Below are positions 8,802 to 18,860 of a DNA stretch of 64,000 bases, one piece after another. The stretch covers positions 186,001-250,000 of the forward strand of contig NZ_JXJP01000020.1 of NCBI RefSeq assembly GCF_000826645.1, written 5' to 3'. The notes below the pieces were generated by a model. The model was not told the DNA's origin. It did not search any database and worked only from the letters and a program-made list of their open reading frames with translations. This DNA is from Psychroserpens mesophilus. GTDB lineage: Bacteria; Bacteroidota; Bacteroidia; Flavobacteriales; Flavobacteriaceae. Position 1 is the first letter of the stretch. Each line of letters starts with the position of its first letter. A program made the translations under genes and the position numbers.

Positions 8802-11800
8802 TTATTTTACTAAAACTTTCTTGGATACTGAACCGCTTACAGTATTTATTTTTACAATATAAGTTCCAGAACTTAAATCCTTAACTTCATATTCAGAATA
8901 GTCCAGTTCTGAAATATCTTTTATAGTGTGAATCGATTGTCCAACAATATTGAATAATTCGATAGACTTCACTTCATTATAATTAGGGTTTAGTAACACT
9001 AAACTTTCGGTTTCGTTTGAATAGTACACTGTTATACTGCTTAATTCATTATCATCAATACTTAAGGTATCATCTGCTTCTCTGAAGGTCATTTCAAATC
9101 GGTTTAAATGCTCACCAGCAGGAAGATAAATTTCATAATCACTTTCTCTTAAATTGTGATAAATGTTATTTTCGATATCGTGAATGAAAATATCCATACT
9201 ATCAGGTACATTCTCCAGAGCATTGATGCTAATAGTGTTTAATCCATCAGAATCCGTTGTAATACCTAAAGGATACGTTGTATCAATTTCAACATCATTA
9301 CTACCTTGAATGATGTATTTTTCACCATCAATCATCCAATACATGTCATCCATTTGGGTTTCATTCATAATCCCATCATAACCAAGATCAACAGCTGTAG
9401 TGGCATTTGGATCGATAGTTAATAATAATTGACGTTGTATAGTATTTACAGAATAAATACCAATTCTAAATTTCATTCTTGGATCCCCTTCAGTAGATTC
9501 AGTTTGATAATCGTTAGAAGCAGCTTCACTATTTCTAATAAAGACAGAACTTCCACTTAATGAACCATCTTCTTTACGAAATATACGTTGATCATTTTCA
9601 AAAAGAATTGGACCACCAGCATCTGCCACTACGAAGAAACCTTGACTTACAGGAATAAATCTTCCAGGTGTTTTTCTTGCGCTACCAGTGTTGCTAATAT
9701 AAGCCACTGGAACACCTAATGTTACTGAAGGCGTTCCTCCAGATAAATTCATTAAGGCATAACCACCTTGGTAATCTGCCAAGATATGATTTCCTCCGCC
9801 CCAATGTTCCCAGAAATATAGTGTTCCTGTTGTAGTGCCAAGGTTGTCATTAATAAATTCTACAGCATCAATAGCTGAAGCATAAGGGTTTCCAACCAGG
9901 TAGTTGTTACCTGGATTCAAGTTTAGTTCAATATCACCATTATTTGGTTTACCTCTAAAGATGTAGTTTTGATCATCAGTTAATGAACCAGAACCTGGAC
10001 CCTTCATTGTAAATCCTTCACCAGCTAAAATATTACCAGTACTTCTTGTGTGTTGCCATGCTGAATAATCACCATCGGCAAGATTTGCAAACTTCCATAC
10101 CCAGTAATCTGCGATACGTAAAGGAGATGCTGAACCATCATATCCACTTGTCAGGAATCCAACATTTGTTAATACATCGGTTAGATTATATCTAAACTCA
10201 TTGGTTTCTAGATCGTCTATTCGTCCTACAGGAGAAGACCAGTAATTGTATGTAAAAGTATCAGCCGTACCTTGTTGATCACGCTCTAATCGTCCTGTTC
10301 CAGCAACAACCAAGTCGCTGTTTTCAGTTTGAATTAATTGTGATTCACCTTCAAGATCAATGGTTCCAGTGAGTGCTAAATAATGAGATACTGTAAGTCC
10401 GTAACCTGTATTTGTTGATGTATTCGTGATGCCACTAACCTCTAACTCATTGCTTTCCACCATTAACCCAAGAACGGTTCTGTTTCCATTATTACCAGCA
10501 GGTAAATCTGAATCATCGTCAATCGTTACATTGTGATTTGTTCTAATTATATTCCAATCAACAGTTTGATTCACATCAACTATAGATGTTGTACCTGGAA
10601 TAGTTTGAATATTTCCATTTTGCCAAGTGCTTCGTGTGTCCCAGTTTCCATTTTGAGTTGAAACGTAAGGTAAAGGAGCAGTTTGTCTATCGACAGTATT
10701 TAAATTTCTTAAAGCACCTTGATTACCTTTACCTGAGGCATCCTCTGTGTTGGTATAAGTATAAACCGACATTGGATAATAACCTGCCAATTCAGACCAA
10801 GGAATGGTTTCAACATCATTTTTAGATATGTTAGTAGGTAGTACGCTACCAGTAACAAAGGTATCGTCACTTTCAATTTCCTGATTCATGATGAATCGTA
10901 ATTGTTCAGGAGTTAAGGCTCTATTCCAAACTCTTACTTCATCAATATTACCTTCAAAATGGTTTACAGGTGTGCTTTTTCCAGCAGCAGCAATATAGAA
11001 AGATTCGTTAGTATCTACAGGAGGTGTTCTACTTTCAGAATTATCACCAATGCCATCAATAAATAATTTTATAAAGGTTCCATCGTAGATAGCAGCTACA
11101 TGATGCCATTCATTTTCTGGTATTTCAATGGTACTAACAACAGTCTGTGTTGAACCATTTTTCCAAGACAACTCTAATCGCCTGTCACTTCTTATTTTAA
11201 AATCATATCCTTGCGTATATGCAGCATCTCGTTTTGAAATGATCGAACAATTTGTATTGTCTCTTTTAATCCAAGCTGAAATGGTAAAACCAGCAGGATC
11301 TAAATCTAAAGCGTCTTCCATGTCGACGTAGTCAACAGCTCCATCAAAATAAATTGAACGTTCAACAATAACCTGTGGTGCATATCCAAACGTGATATAC
11401 GTTGTATTATCAAAATCGTAATCCGTTTCAAGGTTACCATTGCCATCAGATTTCATTACTCTATAATCAGCAGTTGGGTCAAAGACACCAGTACTTGATA
11501 TGAACATGTAATAACTACCTGGAGGGTTAATATTTCTTATAGCATTTTGAGGAATTCTTACTCTAACAGAAGGAATATCTCCTCCGTTTTCAACGACTTT
11601 CCAAACACGTTGCATAGCAGTGAAACTTACATCTGTATTTAAAGCAGGCGTAATGCCAGCACTCATATTGACAGAAATTGTAGAAGAAGCAAGATTTAAA
11701 TCAGCTCCATTATTTCCCCACATTAAGAACTCTTTGTCGTTAAAAGACGTTGGGTTTGATGATTGATTTAACTTGTTAGTATCGTAGATTTCTGTAAGAC

Positions 11801-14800
11801 CAAAAGTTAAAACTCCTTCAGTTCTACCACCTCCATCAGAAGCATTATTTACACTTCTTGATTGTTTTTGATTAAGTTCTGAAGCATCATCTCTACCAAT
11901 TCCGGCAATATCATAATTATATCCTGAGTTGGCTGATTGATCCCAGATAACTGTACCATCACTATCAACATAATCTTGAGAAGTGCCATTAACGCCTAAT
12001 GTTATTCCATATTTAACTCCTAAATACGATTGGATTCTATTGCGTTCTTGAGTTAAATTCACGTCATCTTTTCTTGATGAGTAGGTAATAACTTCAGCAA
12101 CCCTAGCATTTAATGTAGCTTCCCAGCCTTCCGAACGGCCAATCCACCATCTTGAATCATCCGTATTTAGATATTCTGCGATATCATTTTGTGTATTTCC
12201 AATATTATTAGCGTTATAAAATAATTCTTGTTGTGTGTCTGCACTATTATTTCTAGTATTTATAATTCCGACGTTGTCATAACTTGAGCCTGTTCCAATT
12301 TCTGCAACAGCATAACCGTCTGCAGGTGTTTGGCCTTGGGTGTACGAGTCATGTGCGTAACAAATAATTTCACCACTAACTCGACCAGTATAGTCACCAA
12401 AACCAATACCAGTTGCGTCTGTTGCTGCTGTATCTAAATGCGCATCACTACAAAATACATCCATGTATCCAAAAGAGTTGTTTATAGGAGTGTCATCTGG
12501 TATTAATACAATAAAGACATCTTGTGTGTAAAAACCGTAGTCGCCTGATAGGAACTCTGTAGAGGTACTATCATGAGAATAATCAGAATCTAATCCAAAT
12601 GATGTAAAGGTATTGTCAAATTCTATGACAGGATTAAAGTTGATATTTTTAGTCACATTGTCAAAATACGTAGGTGCCTGACTAGCGTTAACTACTCGAG
12701 CATTACTACCTAGACCTTGATCAATCCACGACGTTACATTTTGTCCGCTAGTATAAGTTAATCCGTCATCGGCTTTCAACCAAAGTGCTAAATCAGCTGT
12801 AACACCACCTGGAGCAACTATAGGTGTGGGTTTATCTTCTACAGTAACATGATCTATAGCCATGTCACTATAAACATTACCATTAATTTCACCTTTTATT
12901 CTAATTTTAACTGTTTGTCCAACATATGGCGTTAAATCAAAAGTTACTGGAATAAATGATGAGTTAATATTATTTTGAGTTTCACCTGATTTAGTGAAAA
13001 CTATATTTGGATAAGTTAAACCATTATCAGTACTTAATTCGACTGATAAATCTCCCATTCCACTGCCAAACATATGATAGAAGAACGTAATTCTTGGGTT
13101 TGTTGCGCTTGTTAAATCAAAACATGGGCTAAAAAGAATGGCATCATCATTGGTGTTACCGTTTGATTCCGTAAAGATATAGGAATTACCATCTTGAGCT
13201 TCATTAGGACCTGTAAAAGCAGTAGGAGTACTTCCACTTGTTCTTGACCAGTTAAAGTCATCTTCCAATATGTTTATACCTTGCGTCCAAAGACCAAAGC
13301 CAGATTCGAAACTTTCAGAGTAAGGGTAGGTAGATACTGTTGAAAAACAAACTCCTGCAGCAGTACCAGTACCTTCAACATTGAAGTTATATGGATTTTC
13401 GTCACTATCATCATTAACAATACTAACAGAGGCTGTTCTTGTTCCTGTACCACTTGGATCAAAAGTAATTTGAAATGTTGTTGTACCTCCAGAAGACACC
13501 GTTGCAGCTGGGCTACTAGTAACTGTAAAATCACCAGCGTTAGCACCTGAGATGGTAATACTTCCGATATTTAAAACACCTGTACCAGTATTTTCGATAG
13601 TAAATGTATTTGGATTAGTAGCTCCAACTACAGTTACTGAACCAAAATCGGTATCATCTGCGACATCTGGGGTTGTATCTCCATCTGCTATTGAAACAGC
13701 ATTACCGATGACATCCATTTCTGGACTTGGTGCGATTCCATTACCTCTAATATTAAAGTTATAAGGGTTTTCGTCACTATCACCATTTACGATGCTTACT
13801 GACGCAGTTCTAAGTCCGTTAGCACTTGGATTAAATGTGATATCAAATGCAGTATTTCCTAAAGACGCTACAGATGCTGAAGGGCCAGACGTCACAGTAA
13901 AGTCACCTGCATGAGCACCAGAAATGGTAATGGCACCTACAGATAATGTTGCTGTTCCTGTATTTTGAATTGTAAATGTGTTTGTGTCTGTTCCTGAAGC
14001 TGTATCAACATCACCAAAATCAGTATCATCAGCTAAACTAGGTGTTATATCTCCATCAGAAATAGAAGTACCAAGACCAGTAATATCTATTTCAGGCACT
14101 GGTGGTCCAGTTACAGCAGTTAACTCAATATCATCAATAGCCATGTCACTTCTATAGTCACCACTAGTTTCCCCTCGGAACCTTAACATGATCGTTTGAC
14201 CGACGTAAGCATTCAAATTGATATTAACGGCTTCCCAAGCGTCATAATAACTTGTTTGAACCTGACCTGATTCCGACCAAATTGGAGCAGACCAAGACCC
14301 ACCATTGTCATTACTTATTTCAACAAATAAATCTCCCATAAAAAACCCATACATGTGGTAGTAGAATGTAAAATTAGCGGAAGATGCTGAGGTTAAATTG
14401 AAACATGGACTTATTAAAATAGCGGTACTATTTGCGTTTCCCGTTGCTTCTGTATATAAATAATCGACTCCTTCATTAGCAACAGAAGGTCCAGTCCAAT
14501 TTGAAGGAGTAAAACCTGTATCAAAAGACCAGTCCATGTCATCAGTTGCATCCTGGGACCATAAGCCTAATCCTGATTCAAATCCTTCAGAATATGGAAA
14601 AACACTTACAGTAGAAGCGCAACTTGCTGTTCCTGAGGTTAATCCAGATAAGTCAACAATTTGAATTTCATGATTCATTGTATTACCACTTCTATGTGAC
14701 CAATGTGCTGCTTCAGAAATTGAATTTAAATAGTAATTTCTCCAACCTCTAGCATATGCCGTACCACCTCCACTAGTAGTAGAACTACCAATAATTAAGG

Positions 14801-15830
14801 CTTCGTTTATATCAGATAATCCAGCAGATGATATGTTAATTGCTGTTTCTCCAGCCGAGTTACCAGTATCTTGATACCTTGTGACATTTAAATTTGGGTT
14901 TGATAAAACGTGCACGAATTGTCTGTTATTACCATTTGAATCATGATCCGAATGAAAAGTCCAGTCAACACGCTGGTCATTTGAACCAGGTTCAGCTAGA
15001 GGCCAGTTATCGGCAATAGCTTCATTTGTTCCATTTTGATTATTATCAGCTCTATGTTGTGTGAAAATTACGGCTTCATTCCAATCGGTAACACTAGCTG
15101 TAGTTCCAGTACCATCAGAATCATTTGTTAAAGTAATAGTCCCAGAATCTGCACTCGTATTTCCAGAGTCACCATGTAAAACTGTCCAGTTACTACCAGT
15201 AAATTCAACAACAGTAACATATACAACTACATTGTTTGCATTGGTTCCTTTTTGAACTCTCAAACTTGTAGCACTTTCTAAGTAAGCTATTGCTGTACCA
15301 GAATCTGCTCCAGCAGAAGAAGCATTGGTACTTATACCAGTTATGAAAGGAATACATTTATTAGCATTCGTTATTCCACTGAGAGTCGTTGTTGTACTAT
15401 TAGTTCCTCCATTAAGTGTAACTACATATCTGCCTCTAACGATCATTTCATTATCACCAGCAGAAGGACCTACATATTCCCAGATTGAGGTGTTAAATCT
15501 CATATCGGCAGAATTAGATCCAGATTCTCTATAATATTGTAATGTGTTTGTAGTCGTCAGAGCTCTTGCACCAGCTAAATCATCGGCATTAAGTGTGCCA
15601 CCTGACGAGTCTGGTCCAGCGTTAGACTTTCTATTACTGTTTGCTAAAGCCACAGCATTACTCAAAGAACTAACAGCTGTAAAACCTGTGTTGGTCCCTC
15701 CAGAGTTCCCAATATCATCTTGCAAATGTTGAACTTTGAAATCGGCAGTTTGAGCTAACATCAAACTTGATAAAAAAAGCATACCTAATAACAGGATATA
15801 CTTTCTTAGCGAAAGTGTAGAAATTTTCAT
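8802..15830 (-). CDS. Giant multidomain secreted protein with LamG-type domains and T9SS sorting signal
   Basis: 2342 residues. A signal peptide (about 1-26, ending LMLAQ) is followed by a Ser/Thr/Asn-rich region to about 400. A MAM-like beta domain (about 405-573, FPYSEGFESGLGLW to DMAIDDIEL) comes next. Then come two tandem choice-of-anchor-D repeats (about 577-697 and 700-820, each with DDTDFG...TFTIQNTGT...NPYNFN). A second MAM-like domain (about 827-990), a concanavalin-like region starting LALWLKADDG (about 1010-1260), a LamG domain (about 1490-1645) and a long beta-rich C-terminal part follow. The last 75 residues form a type A T9SS sorting domain ending in Lys. It is expected at the cell surface or outside; such proteins act in adhesion or glycan binding. 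The domain order is read from sequence, the ligand is unknown. Confidence 0.9.
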   Translation of the reverse strand: MKISTLSLRKYILLLGMLFLSSLMLAQTADFKVQHLQDDIGNSGGTNTGFTAVSSLSNAVALANSNRKSNAGPDSSGGTLNADDLAGARALTTTNTLQYYRESGSNSADMRFNTSIWEYVGPSAGDNEMIVRGRYVVTLNGGTNSTTTTLSGITNANKCIPFITGISTNASSAGADSGTAIAYLESATSLRVQKGTNANNVVVYVTVVEFTGSNWTVLHGDSGNTSADSGTITLTNDSDGTGTTASVTDWNEAVIFTQHRADNNQNGTNEAIADNWPLAEPGSNDQRVDWTFHSDHDSNGNNRQFVHVLSNPNLNVTRYQDTGNSAGETAINISSAGLSDINEALIIGSSTTSGGGTAYARGWRNYYLNSISEAAHWSHRSGNTMNHEIQIVDLSGLTSGTASCASTVSVFPYSEGFESGLGLWSQDATDDMDWSFDTGFTPSNWTGPSVANEGVDYLYTEATGNANSTAILISPCFNLTSASSANFTFYYHMYGFFMGDLFVEISNDNGGSWSAPIWSESGQVQTSYYDAWEAVNINLNAYVGQTIMLRFRGETSGDYRSDMAIDDIELTAVTGPPVPEIDITGLGTSISDGDITPSLADDTDFGDVDTASGTDTNTFTIQNTGTATLSVGAITISGAHAGDFTVTSGPSASVASLGNTAFDITFNPSANGLRTASVSIVNGDSDENPYNFNIRGNGIAPSPEMDVIGNAVSIADGDTTPDVADDTDFGSVTVVGATNPNTFTIENTGTGVLNIGSITISGANAGDFTVTSSPAATVSSGGTTTFQITFDPSGTGTRTASVSIVNDDSDENPYNFNVEGTGTAAGVCFSTVSTYPYSESFESGFGLWTQGINILEDDFNWSRTSGSTPTAFTGPNEAQDGNSYIFTESNGNTNDDAILFSPCFDLTSATNPRITFFYHMFGSGMGDLSVELSTDNGLTYPNIVFTKSGETQNNINSSFIPVTFDLTPYVGQTVKIRIKGEINGNVYSDMAIDHVTVEDKPTPIVAPGGVTADLALWLKADDGLTYTSGQNVTSWIDQGLGSNARVVNASQAPTYFDNVTKNINFNPVIEFDNTFTSFGLDSDYSHDSTSTEFLSGDYGFYTQDVFIVLIPDDTPINNSFGYMDVFCSDAHLDTAATDATGIGFGDYTGRVSGEIICYAHDSYTQGQTPADGYAVAEIGTGSSYDNVGIINTRNNSADTQQELFYNANNIGNTQNDIAEYLNTDDSRWWIGRSEGWEATLNARVAEVITYSSRKDDVNLTQERNRIQSYLGVKYGITLGVNGTSQDYVDSDGTVIWDQSANSGYNYDIAGIGRDDASELNQKQSRSVNNASDGGGRTEGVLTFGLTEIYDTNKLNQSSNPTSFNDKEFLMWGNNGADLNLASSTISVNMSAGITPALNTDVSFTAMQRVWKVVENGGDIPSVRVRIPQNAIRNINPPGSYYMFISSTGVFDPTADYRVMKSDGNGNLETDYDFDNTTYITFGYAPQVIVERSIYFDGAVDYVDMEDALDLDPAGFTISAWIKRDNTNCSIISKRDAAYTQGYDFKIRSDRRLELSWKNGSTQTVVSTIEIPENEWHHVAAIYDGTFIKLFIDGIGDNSESRTPPVDTNESFYIAAAGKSTPVNHFEGNIDEVRVWNRALTPEQLRFIMNQEIESDDTFVTGSVLPTNISKNDVETIPWSELAGYYPMSVYTYTNTEDASGKGNQGALRNLNTVDRQTAPLPYVSTQNGNWDTRSTWQNGNIQTIPGTTSIVDVNQTVDWNIIRTNHNVTIDDDSDLPAGNNGNRTVLGLMVESNELEVSGITNTSTNTGYGLTVSHYLALTGTIDLEGESQLIQTENSDLVVAGTGRLERDQQGTADTFTYNYWSSPVGRIDDLETNEFRYNLTDVLTNVGFLTSGYDGSASPLRIADYWVWKFANLADGDYSAWQHTRSTGNILAGEGFTMKGPGSGSLTDDQNYIFRGKPNNGDIELNLNPGNNYLVGNPYASAIDAVEFINDNLGTTTGTLYFWEHWGGGNHILADYQGGYALMNLSGGTPSVTLGVPVAYISNTGSARKTPGRFIPVSQGFFVVADAGGPILFENDQRIFRKEDGSLSGSSVFIRNSEAASNDYQTESTEGDPRMKFRIGIYSVNTIQRQLLLTIDPNATTAVDLGYDGIMNETQMDDMYWMIDGEKYIIQGSNDVEIDTTYPLGITTDSDGLNTISINALENVPDSMDIFIHDIENNIYHNLRESDYEIYLPAGEHLNRFEMTFREADDTLSIDDNELSSITVYYSNETESLVLLNPNYNEVKSIELFNIVGQSIHTIKDISELDYSEYEVKDLSSGTYIVKINTVSGSVSKKVLVK

Positions 15831-15872
15831 AAGCGGTTAAATTTTAGTTTGGGACTAATTAAATTTACGGTT

Positions 15873-15903
15873 CAAATATAATGCAGTACTCTATGAAATG
15901 CAA
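15873..15903 (-). promoter_or_regulatory. Promoter of the giant secreted protein gene
   Basis: Read on the minus strand: TTG (15903-15901), 20-nt spacer, TATATTTG (15880-15873), about 43 nt before the start codon. A second TATATTTG box (15908-15901) overlaps the TTG and could be a separate promoter. Confidence 0.75.
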
Positions 15904-15923
15904 ATATATTCGACGAAATGCAT
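15891..15923. repeat. 33-bp shared upstream element, copy 1
   Basis: This stretch matches 18471-18503 at 26 of 33 positions without gaps. Inside it, the 10-mers ATGAAATGCA (15893-15902) and ACGAAATGCA (15913-15922) form a direct repeat with a 20-bp period. It starts 60 nt upstream of the giant gene's start codon; copy 2 starts 68 nt upstream of the carboxypeptidase gene. Confidence 0.65.
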
Positions 15924-15954
15924 GTTAATATTTTAATATATTGATAATCAGTAA

Positions 15955-15990
15955 ATTAAAAAAGCTGAAATTAATTTCAGCTTTTTTAAT
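15955..15990 (-). terminator. Terminator of the M14 carboxypeptidase gene
   Basis: A perfect 36-bp palindrome; the core AAGCTGAAATT pairs with AATTTCAGCTT and is bordered by runs of A and T on both sides. It follows the carboxypeptidase stop codon (16006) on the minus strand. Confidence 0.85.
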
Positions 15991-16005
15991 TGTTATACCG
16001 GATTT

Positions 16006-18402
16006 TTATTCCTTTATGATCTGTTTAATAGAAGAGTTACCTGATTCATTTTCAGTGATTTTTAGGAAATAAGAGCCTTTCGAAATATGTTGTGTGTTTT
16101 CTAATTTGAATTGGCTATTGTTCAACTTTACATGTGACATATTCAATATAGATCTACCACTAATATCGTATAATTCGATGTCTATACTTGAGTTACCAGA
16201 TTGGTATGGTAATTTTATGGTAATAGAATTATTAAATGGATTTGGAAAAATTCTAATATCTTCTATGCTATTGTCTTCAATACTAAGAGTATCTTCAACT
16301 GTAACCACGACTTCTTTTCTTCCACTCTTAATATCTTCAAGATTCCAATCATAAAAGAAGTAGTAATAATCTAAATTGTTGATGTTATTTCCTTTAATAG
16401 TAACTGCTCCATTCGTATAAGGATAACTTGTTCCTGCACTAGTATTGTTTCTAAAAAGGGTAAATCCTGAAGACATTTCAGCACTTGCAAGCCTTAAATT
16501 ATTCCCAACAGGGATTAAAAAATTCAATTCAATTTGTTGTAAGCCTGAAGATTCAACTAAAATAAGTCTTGAATCTAACATGTTACCAGAGGCGTCCTGT
16601 AATTGTACTTCCATTTCACCAGCTTGTCCAGCATTGATTGTTACTTCTTTTAACATGACTGATTCGGCTGAATCAAAAATTAAATAACGATCTGTGGCTC
16701 CACCTGCAAAGTAGCCACCATTTGAAGAGTGATTTGTTGAACCAACATTACTTTTTGTGATGACATCTTCAATAAAATATGATGTCGTTGTAGTTAAGTT
16801 AGGCGTGTTATAACTGTTGCCAGTAGCAATAGGAGACTCATCATCGATGTTTTGGTACCAGTTAATTATTCCAGAACCCGTTGCCGTTAAAACAGTACTT
16901 TCATTGGTATTAATGGTTACATCATTACTTAAAGGTTGTGCAGTAGTAGCAACCATAGTTACATTCTGAATGGTTTGAGTGTTATCAGTAATGGTCACAT
17001 TAATGGTTTGTGTTGCGTAACCAGGTGCTTCATAAGTTACATTATAACTACCACCTTTAAGTAATCTATAATAATCTCCTAAATCTTCGTTTGAAAACAC
17101 ATGAGAATTTAAAGCATCGTGGCCAGCAATTGATATTTTCGCCACTACGGGATTTCCAGATTCATCAGAAACTATACCTTGTAAACCATAATTTACTTGT
17201 TTCATATAATCTAGTAATGCTTGTCTATTATAGGTCCAGTGATTATTAATAGCATTGCCTTGAATCCATTTTGTATCAGATAACTCTACAACGACTTCTC
17301 TTCCGCCTCTATAAAAATTCATATAGTCTTGGCGACCTCCATACACACGATACCATTCTGCACCATGTGTCACACCTGGACTTGGATATACGTCTGAATC
17401 TTCATCAACCATCATATAGCCAGATGGACTGTTGTTTTGAGCATGTGTAGCATACTCAACTGAAATATATTCGAACCAATCATGATCTGCATGCTGATCG
17501 TAAGTATTGTCATAAGGATAATTAACTAATTCTGTACCTCCATGAAAATTTGCAGATAACACAATATTATGGGCTTCTTCAAATTTCATAAATGCTAGTG
17601 TTTCAACTTCGTAAATACCACTATCGTGAAGACCAGCAACATTATCGGCATAATTTCTATTTAAATCTTGTCCGTTAGCATTTGCTCTTATCGGATTTGT
17701 AATGGTGTTGTTTCCGGCATTTCTGTAAGTTCCATCAGGATTTGCTAATGGATTGATGTAAATAACTGTATTATTTACAATGCCATTTACTTCTGCATCT
17801 GAGCCATAATTTGTTAAGAGATACTCTGCAAGTCTTATCATCAAAGGAAAACCAGCTAATTCATCACCATGCATTGATGAGGTGTACATAAATTCTGGTT
17901 CAGCCTCATTAGTAGAAACGTTATCAGATATTTTTAGCATTAATAATTCTCTTCCATTATTCGTGGTTCCTATAGATTCAAGCGAACAAAGGTTTGGATA
18001 AGTTGTAGCAAAATAATTCATTTTAGCTACATATTGAGTGTAAGTAGGATAAGCGTTCCAATCTACATCCCAAGCTTGCGTATCTTCAGTAGAATTTAAA
18101 ATAGGTATAAATTCATTTTCACTTGAATTGACTTCAAACGGCAGTCCGTAAGTTAAAAATTGTTGAAATGTTTCAGCATTTGCAAAAGCTTCAACCTCTA
18201 AGGTTTCATGGTTTACATTGTGACCAATTGATAGAAATTGTGCTATTTCTTGTACTTGTTGTTCACTGTTAGCAGTAAATACAAAGCAAACTTCGCCTCT
18301 GCTTTCGATATAGCTTTGTGCTTTTTGTAAATCGGTAGTTTGAGCATGTACACTTATAAACATAAGTAGTAACAGTACATGTAAGAATGTAATTTTGCGC
18401 AT
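16006..18402 (-). CDS. Secreted zinc carboxypeptidase, M14 family, with T9SS sorting domain
   Basis: 798 residues. A signal peptide (1-20, ending SVHAQ) and a pro-region to about 110 precede the M14 metallopeptidase domain. Zinc ligands are H178 and E181 in MHGDELAG and H287 in NFHGGTE; the catalytic Glu is E373 in EVVVELSD. The substrate-loop segment NPDGTYRNAGNN and NGQDLNRNYAD are also present. A transthyretin-like CarboxypepD regulatory domain follows (about 405-475, LQGIVSDESGNPV), then beta-rich modules, and a C-terminal T9SS type A domain (from IRIFPNPFNN, about the last 85 residues). It probably removes C-terminal residues from extracellular peptides. Upstream it carries copy 2 of the 33-bp element shared with its neighbour. 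Confidence 0.93.
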   Translation of the reverse strand: MRKITFLHVLLLLMFISVHAQTTDLQKAQSYIESRGEVCFVFTANSEQQVQEIAQFLSIGHNVNHETLEVEAFANAETFQQFLTYGLPFEVNSSENEFIPILNSTEDTQAWDVDWNAYPTYTQYVAKMNYFATTYPNLCSLESIGTTNNGRELLMLKISDNVSTNEAEPEFMYTSSMHGDELAGFPLMIRLAEYLLTNYGSDAEVNGIVNNTVIYINPLANPDGTYRNAGNNTITNPIRANANGQDLNRNYADNVAGLHDSGIYEVETLAFMKFEEAHNIVLSANFHGGTELVNYPYDNTYDQHADHDWFEYISVEYATHAQNNSPSGYMMVDEDSDVYPSPGVTHGAEWYRVYGGRQDYMNFYRGGREVVVELSDTKWIQGNAINNHWTYNRQALLDYMKQVNYGLQGIVSDESGNPVVAKISIAGHDALNSHVFSNEDLGDYYRLLKGGSYNVTYEAPGYATQTINVTITDNTQTIQNVTMVATTAQPLSNDVTINTNESTVLTATGSGIINWYQNIDDESPIATGNSYNTPNLTTTTSYFIEDVITKSNVGSTNHSSNGGYFAGGATDRYLIFDSAESVMLKEVTINAGQAGEMEVQLQDASGNMLDSRLILVESSGLQQIELNFLIPVGNNLRLASAEMSSGFTLFRNNTSAGTSYPYTNGAVTIKGNNINNLDYYYFFYDWNLEDIKSGRKEVVVTVEDTLSIEDNSIEDIRIFPNPFNNSITIKLPYQSGNSSIDIELYDISGRSILNMSHVKLNNSQFKLENTQHISKGSYFLKITENESGNSSIKQIIKE

Positions 18403-18470
18403 TAGGTTTAGGTTTAGGTAAATTTGGATTTATTATTTGGCGCTAATATATTATTTATTTCAATAAATAT

Positions 18471-18503
18471 CTATAAAATGCAAAAAAAACCGATGAAATA
18501 CAT
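18471..18503. repeat. 33-bp shared upstream element, copy 2
   Basis: Upstream of the M14 carboxypeptidase gene. It matches 15891-15923 at 26 of 33 positions, including CTAT, AAATGCAAA and GAAAT. The internal 10-mers are ATAAAATGCA (18473-18482) and ATGAAATACA (18493-18502), again 20 bp apart. Confidence 0.65.
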
Positions 18504-18736
18504 TATATTTTATGAAACTACTTTACTTTTGTAAGTAGTGGATTACTTAACAAAACTGTATTAAGGTTAGAAGGCATAAAGCATTTCCTTGTATTTTTCA
18601 ATCTAAGTAGTAATTGGTTATTCGAATTTTATAATTTAAATTTTAAGAGAAAGAAAGAAGCCCTTTACAGAAATGTAACTTTTCCAGAAGACAAAACGAT
18701 ACGTAATTGTTCAATTATATGAATAGTTTAAAATAA

Positions 18737-18766
18737 AAAAGTCTTGTACATTAGTACAAGACTTTT
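18737..18766 (-). terminator. Terminator of the tRNA-Met gene
   Basis: AAAAGTCTTGTAC (18737-18749) pairs perfectly with GTACAAGACTTTT (18754-18766) around ATTA. On the minus strand the T tract follows the stem 8 nt after the tRNA; the hairpin could also work in the plus direction. Confidence 0.88.
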
Positions 18767-18773
18767 CTTGATG

Positions 18774-18847
18774 TAGCGAGAACGAGATTTGAACTCGTGA
18801 CCTCTGGGTTATGAATCCAACGCTCTAACCAACTGAGCTACCTCGCC
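18774..18847 (-). tRNA. tRNA-Met (anticodon CAT)
   Basis: Folds as a 74-nt tRNA on the minus strand: acceptor GGCGAGG with TCTCGCT (two G-U pairs), D arm GCTC/GAGC, anticodon loop TTCATAA, and T arm ACGAG-TTCAAAT-CTCGT. The discriminator is A and CCA is not encoded. A 1-72 G-U pair with otherwise normal D and anticodon arms fits an elongator Met tRNA; lysidine-modified tRNA-Ile also has CAT as gene sequence and cannot be excluded entirely. Confidence 0.92.
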
Positions 18848-18860
18848 ATAATTTCGGCTG

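Larger units (their letters stand above)
18403..18773. other. Gene-free stretch: shared element, -7-like box and terminator
   Basis: No convincing protein-coding ORF on either strand. It holds copy 2 of the 33-bp element (18471-18503), an isolated TACTTTTG (18524-18531, plus strand) without a clear TTG partner, and the strong hairpin at 18737-18766. A plus-strand transcript from the box to the hairpin would be about 230 nt, but there is no direct support for one. Confidence 0.5.

Noticed and set aside
13274-13546. 90-residue minus-strand ORF inside the giant gene
   Set aside because: Alternative frame of the anchor-domain repeats, with Leu/Gln-rich composition and no family match.
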